Source: a bacterium (GTDB lineage Bacteria; Auribacterota; Auribacteria; Auribacterales; Auribacteraceae). Taken from it: a stretch of DNA of 64,000 bases. The stretch lies in the NCBI GenBank assembly GCA_018435605.1, contig JAHDNF010000002.1, positions 124,001 to 188,000 on the forward strand, given 5' to 3'. A program made the position numbers and the translations under genes. Every line of letters begins with the position of its first letter. Within the stretch, counting starts at the first letter, position 1. The notes beneath the pieces were generated by a model. The model had not been told where the DNA came from and searched no databases. It saw only the letters and a list, made by a program, of their open reading frames with translations. Of this stretch, positions 18,701 through 23,537 are shown piece by piece.

Positions 18701-20018
18701 TGATTACGTTGCTAATCAGGGCATGATCTCGGGTATGGGCGAAATCGTAAAACGAGCCGAACAGTTTAACGCCTTTTTCAAACGCTTCATTGTCGGTCAG
18801 ATAAATACCGGCAAGGTTATAAGCGGCGGTTTGGCCTTTCAAAAATGCGTATAATTTCCGAGCGTCAAAGTAATCGGTGGCAGAGCTGGCAAATTCTATA
18901 TCATCCACAGACAGATTGAGGTTAAAAAAATGGCGCAACACAGATATAGCGCGGGAAAAATTATAACAATCCCTTTGTTCAGGGGTAACAAACATCGTTT
19001 CACTGATTGCATGCTCAATTTTACGCGCTTCTTTGAGCACTTCGCCGGGATGAAGCTGATCCATAATTTTAAGGTATGCTATATAATTTTTGAGATCAGT
19101 GTAATCTTCAAGAGCAATATTGTTTTCCACGCAGACATGTTCGACAAAACGGTAGTAGTCAAGCTGTGAGATTCGGTTCAATTTAGCCGCGAAATCTTTT
19201 TTAAGAAACTCCTGAAGCTGTGTTTTGGGCAATTTCTCATGAAGGGCGGAATACAACACTTCGTATTCACTGTGAACTGCATTAAAATCGAATGTCTTAG
19301 CGCTTTCGAGACTTTCGAGAAACAGATTGAATTGTCCGAAACCGGACATATCGATCTGATGTTCATTGGCGTATTTTTGCAGAAAATCAGAGTAAGCTGT
19401 AAGGTCGTCTTGAGTATCAGCCTTTTGAAAAACCTCTTTTTTATGTTTGAACGCAAGATAATCTGAAGGGTACAGATGGTTGGCGAGTATAGCTAACTGC
19501 GCATGGATCGAATCGACAAGAGCGGATATTTGCTGTTTGCATGCCAGAAAATCCATGTATGACGCAAGATTTTCTTTGTAAAGCTCGGCATCGTCAACAC
19601 CCCATAAAGTTACAGGATTATCGGCGGTAATAGAAAAATATTCCGATCCTGATATAATACCTTTTTTCATAAAAATATCAGCTACACCATCACGTACCGA
19701 CTTAAGCGGAAAAGAGCGATAAGGAGTCGTATCTACAGAATCTATTGCGCCCTCTACGGTAATAAGCGAAATGCCGTATTTTGATACGCATAAATCCAAT
19801 AGAGCGGCTATATTGGATTGAACGTCATACACGCAGTGAGCGTCCTGAATTATAATTACCATTCGATTTCCGGAAGCGGAATATGACTCTTTAACCACTC
19901 CGAGTTTTGGAGGTATCAGAATATCCGTCTTTTCCGTAACGGCGCCTGCATTCACGCATATTAAGACCGCAAAAAACGTAACATGAAGTAGCGCCCGTTT
20001 CATAAATTGATTTTTCAT
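6744..20018 (-). CDS. Giant exported protein: TraB/Tiki-like head, six glutamine-synthetase modules, beta-helix tail
   Basis: A single open frame codes for 4424 residues. The N-terminus (MKNQFMKRALLHVTFFAVL to about residue 26) is a signal peptide, so export is predicted. Residues about 35-480 form a TraB/Tiki/ChaN-like domain with IQDAHCVYDVQSNI, ITVEGA and a distal AGGFHTEGL motif. Residues about 480-930 are mostly helical and unrecognised. Six GS modules of about 553 residues follow (about 940-4255), each with GFDGSSI, EPEFF, HHEVAP(G/S)QYEIP, NGSGMHVHQSL, NRS..(I/V)R(I/V)PGW and RIE(Y/L/F)R, that is the metal, ATP, glutamate and ammonium-site residues of GS. Residues about 4300-4405 are hexapeptide repeats (IGKGTIIGANVTI) of a left-handed beta-helix. 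I start at 20018 because AGGAG lies six bases upstream; the ATG at 20024 abuts it. Active GS would need ATP, which is not expected outside the cytoplasm, so a structural, binding or unconventional role is possible. Confidence 0.93.
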   Translation of the reverse strand: MKNQFMKRALLHVTFFAVLICVNAGAVTEKTDILIPPKLGVVKESYSASGNRMVIIIQDAHCVYDVQSNIAALLDLCVSKYGISLITVEGAIDSVDTTPYRSFPLKSVRDGVADIFMKKGIISGSEYFSITADNPVTLWGVDDAELYKENLASYMDFLACKQQISALVDSIHAQLAILANHLYPSDYLAFKHKKEVFQKADTQDDLTAYSDFLQKYANEHQIDMSGFGQFNLFLESLESAKTFDFNAVHSEYEVLYSALHEKLPKTQLQEFLKKDFAAKLNRISQLDYYRFVEHVCVENNIALEDYTDLKNYIAYLKIMDQLHPGEVLKEARKIEHAISETMFVTPEQRDCYNFSRAISVLRHFFNLNLSVDDIEFASSATDYFDARKLYAFLKGQTAAYNLAGIYLTDNEAFEKGVKLFGSFYDFAHTRDHALISNVISRMDQFDADTAVLIAGGFHTEGLKQELKDENIGYVVVTPRVNSLPETTSYLELLRGDSSAQTIVDRAAASSLAIASWMSETPIVNRERKRQFGNLMRAHMAGNAVREMVQSDADFFKDGLRAAVDRANDVLREWQVAYAPSIDIREVRKIGSVLFAVVSIDNVPLVYTFYNQLDFNAPLILPDARRPIDAVVDEQIVQEILPYSVYNNIVKNAPRLVDSVAESIPLAFIKLDRTGRYSLSIHSKSRNRILNNTHIMDMIKDIGRNVPNANVERRLSELERHENNEKYLEVLLDYYGNLIADMAELLHDKYEGIDERLWIRLAINGGKLSSVNMDNFSIMVDVNALRSIGLLFAQIEHGFLFNVYEPHVVRALRTLEMTEQEINEYKHAVIEFFVTLKKLERYEQYGFDNELGDKTLRTMLLLAGTHLVDHREIDLIGMNDEERFEQVINLIKDDYPMHSEVISHLERENQYLLKAIDLKLKQSLLGAKADYQFVERALPDVIDIRPTETIDDVAEQIQRNGVDFIEIKFLDPNGKIRSVLAPVGEINDFLENGVGFDGSSIEGFGYIYQSDMVARLDPERFKIYKARPGQPVKASIWAVPMKPEENRARKLKNPINFRKKVDQPQTPQDVLKIMRDKEITTARLTVVDSTGHMQFIQVSLADLEMPDIWQKGIPLPKEATFELATLKPTVDMRAIPDPSTMRLLDWKDGSTPELFMYVDLTDSHGEPFAGDFRSLLKNAVERAENMGFEPIMAPEPEFFLLDRNGELIDNKKYYDDLSGVAPAIRKTLQDIMIAGQNAGMRVRYVHHEVAPGQYEIPMDRGEALVMADNIMFYKEIVRRAAERNGLQSTFRAKVKPDINGSGMHVHQSLRSIRTGENVFSDTSDPMKLSPIAKSYVEGLMTHARGISALTNQFPNSYERLTPGFEAPIAIAWGLRNRSALVRIPGWPDESKGAARIEYRGPDPMGATHLTFAALIHAGLDGVEKQMTPRPAVIGNIYKMDSSERDALGINSLPTSMDEAIDELRSNEFVKSFLPDDALKYLVFRGKKLRELARDTGKIETIEDAARSLESYNVQFIEIKFVNPQGGVHSVLAPKTFAKSLFEDGVGFDGSSIPGYGVISASDMSLRIDPRTMLIYEGQNGAPNYAVVWAKDMNPEDNRPRELKYPVEKFKGRTVLQTREDVIAQMESKGIDSVRFAIPDHLGNLQFQTVTLDVLKEGTVFDDGIEMHDHIAQMLPTLKNKIGFRSRPDISSFRILDLHDGSPLEAVMYVEILDAAGNPFDDYRAMLKQMEDKVRTQLNAEPIMASEPEFFLLRPDGGFVDRNGYYSEIGGMDAAIQKAMQEILLSSQSLGIDVRYVHHEVAPSQYEIPVGASTALEAADNTMLFKWVVTRVAEKYGFVATFVPKVTPDVNGSGMHVHQSLRSLETGENLFADSEGMFGLSQMAQMYVGGILKYVRESTALLNQTKESYNRLIPGFEAPTAVAWGPKNRSAAVRVPGWADPRLARIELRSPDPHGNAHLTFATMLAAGLRGIERGIMPPAPITSESYAKGNIYRMTQEQRDELGILSLPTSLPQAIKWLGDGYFVYEAFGKDFVDFILSRGYYELGERINIGTVQTADEVLRVISENKVEFIEIKFPDPQGKIRGVLAPVGELESFLTDGVGFDGSSIKGFADIYESDKVARLDPSTLTVMAQEHGQPLFASIWAVPMSPDQNEVRVLEDKGKYTLREEVKRAENMQDAIDMLVNAELEYVKFAITDTSGELQLINIPIDALRRDGITTEGIEISEDIMDEFPTLGIKTGMRVIPDPTTLRILDWRDGKTIKHGFMFVDIVDSSGKLFNSPRQLLKNVIAEAEQLGVTPIVAPEPEFFLLNPDGTLPDTNQYYDTPSSLPARVKNTMRDIIRGAESIGMKIRYVHHEVAPGQYEIPMDRKPALEMADDIMIYKYIVTRTALRHGFKAVFNAKVFPDQNGSGMHVHQSLVRMETGKNIFASDTPTESNLSPIALAYAEGILRHSPALMALTNQHPNSFERLVPGFEAPIYPVMGVRNRSSMIRVPGWPAESKGAARIEFRMPDPMGTAHLSFAAMIKAGITGVKEGLTPRDFISDNVYKMSAQQLDAMGIDTLPGNYSQAVEALAGDSVLREFIGEDFMNYLLEKAKDLPDEKLVDLEPIETIDTVAAALKRHNVDFIEIKFLDPENKIRGVLASVSEIKDFLENGVGFDGSSIAGFGFISRSDMVVRIDPERLKIYKAQPGQPVMASIWAIPMKPEENTPRKMETPIDFSIDAPKASSKKDVLDFMGRHNLKSAQLTVVDATGEIKQIEVSLSDLQQDNIWNNGVLLPRDLTGNIPSVSPAVDVRAIPDPATMRVLDWKDGSTPQLFMYVNLVDRAGRPFEADLRRILQNVVDRAEKMDFEPILAPEPEFFLLDANGQPVDKNRYYGDISGVPDAVRRTLQDIMIASQQAGIRVRYAHHEVAPGQYEIPMEHGSAMEMADQIMFYKHIVYQAAKRNGLQATFRAKVKPDINGSGMHVHQSLRRISTGENVFSDEFDDMRISATAKNYIAGLMNRAREISALTNQHPNSYERLTPGYEAPVALAWGLRNRSALVRVPGWPDKSKGAARIEYRAPDPMGTTHLAFAALISAGLDGIEKSMIPVAPVSKNIYKMTSKERDQLGIVSLPTSMDEAIHNLERSGFVRSFLPENVVQFLVARGRHLNDQNIDIEEPKTIDDVAKLITKHQVAFIEVKFVDPNGKVHSVLAPNTFAGSMLEDGLGFDGSSIPGYGGISASDMALRIDPRTLIIYKGQDGAPNFAAIWANDMLPEHNEPRELMYPIEKFQPRSKPESASEVIALLEDKGIKRVKFAIPTHTGDLNFQTISVQDLKEKPIFAEGFVLREAVGKMLPTIENTYGFRAVPDVSSLRILDFYDGSPLEAIMFVDVVDSQGKPFADFRNLLKVMEDQVKAELGAEPIMAPEPEFFFLNTDGSLIDANGYYDEIGGLHTPVQNALREILLASRSLGIDVRYAHHEVAPSQYEIPVGATTALECADNTMLFKWVVSRIARKYGFIASFSPKVLLDENGSGMHVHQSLKDLNTGRNLFADDSGRYGLSSMAESYVAGLLTHIRELTALINQTKESYNRLIPGFEAPVAVAWGEMNRSCSIRVPGWADPKLARVELRSPDPHGNAHMVLAAMLAAGLRGVRENLQPPSPITSDDYAGGNIFHMTQEQRDDLGIVSLPTSLPQALLWLDRGTVARQTFGDGIVDFFLSRGYYELGERIDIGSIQNADDAIKALHENKVEFIEIKFPDPNGNIRGVYAALGDIESFLTEGIGFDGSSIEGFGYIFKSDMVARLDPSTLNIFAQRPGEPMGATIWGVPMLPEENKVRTLEEPGKYSFREVKPKPANRQQALDQLEAEGIENVKLSVTDMSGNLKFVTVPVSALKKDATYKDGIILPTGIMEEFAAVQLPSGIKAIPDPTTLRILDWKDGKTPKEAFMFVQVLMPSGEAFRSDPRNMLKQAVTNANEAGYEPILAPEPEFFLLNPDGSLPEQNSYYDTASTLPANIRQTLRDIIRGAESIGMRIRYAHHEVAPGQYEIPMDRKPALEMADDIMIYKYILQQAAQRHNLQAVLNAKVFPHENGSGMHVHQSLKRLSDGKNAFASEEKTPSNLSKLALQYAEGILTYAPALMALTNQTPNSYERLVPGYEAPVYPVIGVRNRSAMIRIPGWPDESKGAARIEFRMPDPMGTAHLSFAAMIHAGMLGIHQNLTPRRMVSDNVFKMSAEDMARHGIETLPANYTRAIQALADDTVMSAFVGEDMIAFLHRRAREISTRRSFETRLSDFSIRVDENGRIQIVSHIEQNELRNQLRKQGVSIIDSTAGYISPSTAIGKGTIIGANVTITGNNIQIGRNVRILDGARIQNASEYPLIIRDGSIIGEGVVISGSQQHETIVAGSVYGRDVIGFAQSGFDVLPTGKITPVGIDQAITVQRILDESI
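7260..12212 (-). repeat. Second A-B-C block of GS modules
   Basis: This block holds GS modules 4, 5 and 6, of types A (about 12210-10560), B (10556-8885) and C (8883-7260). Each module most resembles the module three places upstream and not its neighbour. Type A has PGQPV.ASIWA.PMKPEEN, type B has a P.FA..WA.DM segment and APSQYEIPVGA, and type C has LDPSTL with RGAESIGM. The NGSGMHVHQSL motifs lie near 11140, 9488 and 7812. Confidence 0.9.
12213..17200 (-). repeat. First A-B-C block of GS modules
   Basis: This block holds GS modules 1, 2 and 3, of types A (about 17200-15545), B (15545-13870) and C (13868-12213). NGSGMHVHQSL motifs lie near 16120, 14472 and 12800, each about 4985 bases from the matching motif of the second block. 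The equal offset for all three pairs shows that a three-module unit was duplicated as a whole. The two blocks have diverged clearly at DNA and protein level, so this is an old duplication and not an assembly repeat. Confidence 0.88.
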
Positions 20019-20078
20019 TGTCATCTCCTATGGTACTGGTATATGTAATGTATATGTTTTTATAGGTTTACATAGATT

Positions 20079-20087
20079 ATTATAGCA
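20079..20087 (-). promoter_or_regulatory. Extended -10 promoter for the poly-GS gene
   Basis: On the minus strand TGCTATAAT (20087-20079) is a perfect extended -10 element, 60 bases upstream of the start codon. The -35 region 17 bases further (TGGTTT) is poor, as is common for extended -10 promoters. It implies that the giant gene is transcribed on its own and not from crcB. Confidence 0.5.
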
Positions 20088-20180
20088 TAAGACTGATATT
20101 AAAACCAGCTTTGAATAGATTCCATACAGGAATTTTTGAAAAGAATTTTCCGGTCTAAAATATCTCAGAAATTAATAGCG

Positions 20181-20570
20181 TCAGTTAAAAAATAACCTAC
20201 CGGTTAAAATGCCTATATACACAAGAAGCAATCCGCAGACAACGCTGAATGCGATATTTCCTAAAGCAAGTAATCCTTTGCCTTCGTAAAACAGATGGAC
20301 TGTTTCAATACCGAAGGTGGAGAAAGTGGTGAGCGCGCCTATGAAACCGACTGATATCAGAACATTTAGGGACGCAGGCAGAAATCCGTTATGTATAAAG
20401 TTCCAGACAAATCCCATAAAAAAACATCCGATCATATTGACCGCAAGCGTACCCCACGGGAAGCCGTATCCGATCAGGTTTTGCATCAATCCGGATAAAA
20501 TATACCTCATGAGCGAGCCTAAAGCCCCGCCAATAGCTATGAACAGCATCAAAAGAAGCCGATGTTTCAT
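20181..20570 (-). CDS. crcB: Fluoride ion channel CrcB/Fluc
   Basis: The 129-residue protein has four membrane helices and the Fluc signatures GGALGSLMRY, GTLAVNMIGCFFMG and GFIGALTTFSTF. The last holds the conserved TFSTF stretch with the pore phenylalanine. Fluc proteins work as antiparallel dual-topology dimers that let fluoride leave the cytoplasm, and one gene is enough for a homodimer. AAAGG lies six bases before the ATG. It starts 9 bases after the stop of the BASS-transporter gene and is probably cotranscribed with it. I see no fluoride riboswitch in front of either gene, so expression does not seem to be switched that way. Confidence 0.95.
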   Translation of the reverse strand: MKHRLLLMLFIAIGGALGSLMRYILSGLMQNLIGYGFPWGTLAVNMIGCFFMGFVWNFIHNGFLPASLNVLISVGFIGALTTFSTFGIETVHLFYEGKGLLALGNIAFSVVCGLLLVYIGILTGRLFFN

Positions 20571-20579
20571 AAAAAACCT

Positions 20580-21542
20580 TTATTGAGAAGTCGTTGTATC
20601 CGCATCCGGTCTTATTGCGCGAATCAGATCGTATCTCCGCCATATTTCGGATAGAATAGATGCGGTGATGATGCATACAAACACAAAAGCCGCTGTCGGT
20701 ATTGCGCTTCGTTCGCCAAAATTATTTAGTACAAGAATAGTGCCTAACCCTGCGTTCTGCATGCCTATTTCAATGCTCAATGTCCGTTTCCGGCGGGTAG
20801 ACAATCCGAACAGATGTCCAATTAAAAAACCGGCTGTCAGGCCGGATACGTTAAGTGTTATCACCGCGCCGAAAACTATACCGGTAATCATAGATAAATA
20901 AGATTTATTAATCGCTATCACCAAAGAACATATAAAAATAATAAACGTGGCGGACACCGCCGGAAAAATTTTTATTATCTTGGTCATACGTTTATCGAAT
21001 ACATGTCTTAGCCAAAACCCGGTTATCAGAGGGAGTATAACGGTATAAATCACATCGAAAAACATACTCATGAACGGAACATGTATGATAGAATTGGCTA
21101 GCAGATATGTCAGCCCCGGAATCATTATCGGCGTCAGCAGTGTAGATACGGTAGTCAGGCTGACTGAATAAGCTGTATCAGCGCCGGCGATATAGCACAT
21201 AACGTTGCTGGCCATAGCGCCCGGGGCAGTGCCGGCGACAATTAGTCCCAATGCGAGTTCCGGCTGAAGATTAAACAATTTCGCCACAACATACGCACCT
21301 AAGGGCATAACAGTAAACTGCGCTACCGTCCCTAGTAAAACTATCAGAGGCGATCCTGCAATTCGCTTGAAATCTTCTTTATCGAGAATAGCGCCTATCC
21401 CGAACATGGTAAGGGCGAAAAACCAATCTTTGTGGGTTGCCATAGCGATAAACGGCTGGGGAACAAAATATGATAAGACACCGCAAAGCACTACCCAAAC
21501 AGCAAAAAATTTCGTATAGAATGTAAGCAGTCTGTCAAACAT
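20580..21542 (-). CDS. Bile acid:sodium symporter (BASS) family transporter
   Basis: This 320-residue inner-membrane protein has about nine to ten hydrophobic helices. It shows the BASS family pattern ALTMFGIGAIL in the second helix and GTAPGAMASNVMCYIAGADTAYSVSLTTVSTLLTP in the middle; the latter is the crossover region that binds sodium and substrate in structurally known members. Substrates in this family range from bile acids to pantothenate and keto acids, and the sequence does not decide which. The downstream neighbour is crcB, 9 bases away, but no functional link is evident. The Shine-Dalgarno is weak. Confidence 0.88.
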   Translation of the reverse strand: MFDRLLTFYTKFFAVWVVLCGVLSYFVPQPFIAMATHKDWFFALTMFGIGAILDKEDFKRIAGSPLIVLLGTVAQFTVMPLGAYVVAKLFNLQPELALGLIVAGTAPGAMASNVMCYIAGADTAYSVSLTTVSTLLTPIMIPGLTYLLANSIIHVPFMSMFFDVIYTVILPLITGFWLRHVFDKRMTKIIKIFPAVSATFIIFICSLVIAINKSYLSMITGIVFGAVITLNVSGLTAGFLIGHLFGLSTRRKRTLSIEIGMQNAGLGTILVLNNFGERSAIPTAAFVFVCIITASILSEIWRRYDLIRAIRPDADTTTSQ

Positions 21543-21969
21543 ATCCGGCTACAAGGATTTTTTAATTTTTTACACACATAAAATCACATAATGATGTATC
21601 ATAATGAAAAATGCAACCAAAATATAGCGTACTGATTGTAATAAAACCTATATTGGGTATGTTAATAATAGTATAAGCCTTTTTTTCATCCGAAAAGCCG
21701 AGCGATACTCAGTTAAAAGTTTTTGATCCGGCTCCTTCCCTGATTTTATCAAATATTGGTGTTTTTTAACGAATCTATGTAAAATTTGTCATTAAGACCA
21801 TCAAATAACAAAAAATATATTCGGATAATTTTTTGCAAGTTCCTTATTCTTATATGCGTATGACCGTTAGTTATGAATTGATGTTATTTTTTATAACCGA
21901 ATGTGTATTTTGGCTGTCTAATATTTAATCGGCAATAAATGGTGATAAAATTCAACGAACGGAGCACAT
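21543..21969. other. Divergent intergenic region
   Basis: This 427-base A+T-rich gap separates the BASS gene (minus) from the 501-residue protein gene (plus) and must carry both promoters. I see no RNA gene, no convincing -35/-10 pair and no strong hairpin. A five-base AGCCG/CGGCT inverted repeat near 21701-21737 is too weak to name. Confidence 0.5.
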
Positions 21970-23475
21970 ATGAAAACTCATGAAATTGAATCGATCACCA
22001 CTAAAGAATCACTGTTGTCTTACTGCAAAATATTAGCGAAGAAATACGATTATATTTCCGAAGACCTCGAGAAATGGATCGACAAACAAGAACTGTACTG
22101 GGAATCCGTTGAAGACCTCGATGTATGTCTTGAAGGGTTGTGGTCGAGTTACAAACGCACAAAAAGTTATGATGCAAAGTATCTTACCGAGCACAAGCGT
22201 ATGTTCGTTTACGATGTCGCGCTGGCTCATTACGTGTGTATTCTCCGCGATTTAAGGACGGATAATTTTACCCGGTCAAAAAAGACAACCGACAAAATAG
22301 CCGAACTGCTCGCGGCAGAAGAACGTAAAGGATCAATAGCGCTACTACATTTTTCATACAGCACGTCCGGAGACCGATTTATCGATCCATACCTTATTAC
22401 AGGCTCAAATATATGGATATTCAAATCGTTGTACGCATATATGCTCCATTCAGGCGACCTGACCCATTTCAACACAATAACAGGCTATGTGACGAAATAT
22501 CTATTTCCATTGCAAATACTTGATGAAAATCACAAAGTTTTCGGACTGATAAAAGCCGGATATGTGCATAAAAGCCCTACAAAATACGGTTACGATATTT
22601 ACGATAAAATAGATGAGGAACCTCCTTTAAAAACTCCTGTTCCGCTTGTTGTTATAGAACACAGCGTAAACTTTGTCGGACTGCTCAGGCTGATGGCAAG
22701 CGTGATCGACGCTTACTCCATAGACAGTTCCATAAGAGACATTTTAGAGACACGCCACGCCATGACCATGCAGGCGATTATGCGGCTTGCCAGACGGGAG
22801 AACGATAAAATTTACTGGCCGTCCGCCATTAAACTCGATCAAGCCGATGGTGTCAACTGGTCTTACGTTGTAGATCATTACACATGGCTGGCCGCTATGT
22901 TTATCGGTATCGATCCCCAAATCGAATGGGACAGCATAAACATTTTGATGAAAGATTTCACAGCGCAGATCAATTCCATAGAAATTAAAGAAATGCATGA
23001 CGTCAAAGAAATACAGTTTATCGATAACCGTTTCGCAAAGGGTCTTATTTTCTTTTCTCCCGAACACGACGATTTTTATATAGATATAGATAAAAAAGAA
23101 GAAGCCAAGTTGGCGTCTATAATACAGCCGGAAGCAACCGCTGGCGGAATTATTTCACTTTATCATTTCGCTGTTACAACACCCGACAACGCAAAACGCG
23201 GACAAGCCGCGGCTTTCATGGCAGAACTGCTGGAAGGATTGGAAATAATTCACGGCAATTTTAAAGAAATTTTTAACGGACAGGTAATGGGGATGCCTTA
23301 CGCTACTAGAAACATACAAAATTATTTTACGTCGCTTCCATCGATGGCCTCTACCGCCACGTTTTTTATCGCTCTGGAAACAATCAGGACAGGATATAGG
23401 TATTTTATCGGAATTCCTATGCCGGACGGATTCGATCAGTTCGCGAATATGGAGTTCCAACACATCCATGTCTAA
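21970..23475 (+). CDS. Uncharacterised 501-residue protein, possibly all-helical toroid fold
   Basis: I do not recognise a family. The protein has no signal peptide and no membrane helix, so it should be cytoplasmic. It is rich in aromatic and acidic residues with helical periodicity throughout, and motifs such as DGVNWSYVVDHYTWLAAMFIG and a late SLPSMASTATFFIALE resemble the hairpins of alpha/alpha-toroid glycosidases and terpenoid-cyclase-like folds. That is a fold guess from pattern only; no catalytic pair can be assigned. GGAG lies five bases before the ATG. The gene stands alone, between divergent and convergent neighbours, and ends in a shared terminator. Confidence 0.7.
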   Translation: MKTHEIESITTKESLLSYCKILAKKYDYISEDLEKWIDKQELYWESVEDLDVCLEGLWSSYKRTKSYDAKYLTEHKRMFVYDVALAHYVCILRDLRTDNFTRSKKTTDKIAELLAAEERKGSIALLHFSYSTSGDRFIDPYLITGSNIWIFKSLYAYMLHSGDLTHFNTITGYVTKYLFPLQILDENHKVFGLIKAGYVHKSPTKYGYDIYDKIDEEPPLKTPVPLVVIEHSVNFVGLLRLMASVIDAYSIDSSIRDILETRHAMTMQAIMRLARRENDKIYWPSAIKLDQADGVNWSYVVDHYTWLAAMFIGIDPQIEWDSINILMKDFTAQINSIEIKEMHDVKEIQFIDNRFAKGLIFFSPEHDDFYIDIDKKEEAKLASIIQPEATAGGIISLYHFAVTTPDNAKRGQAAAFMAELLEGLEIIHGNFKEIFNGQVMGMPYATRNIQNYFTSLPSMASTATFFIALETIRTGYRYFIGIPMPDGFDQFANMEFQHIHV

Positions 23476-23481
23476 ATAAAT

Positions 23482-23516
23482 AAAACCCCGACACGAAAAG
23501 ACGTATCGGGGTTTTT
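23482..23516 (+). terminator. Bidirectional terminator between convergent genes
   Basis: A 10-bp stem (AAAACCCCGA paired with TCGGGGTTTT) with a 14-base loop and a T run lies 7 bases after the stop of the 501-residue protein and 22 bases before the chemoreceptor stop. A and T flanks on both sides allow it to serve both genes. Confidence 0.85.
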
Positions 23517-23537
23517 GCATGTAAAATCTTTTTATAA

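Noticed and set aside
21543-21600. Fluoride riboswitch before the BASS-crcB pair
   Set aside because: The conserved fluoride-aptamer core could not be found upstream of either gene.
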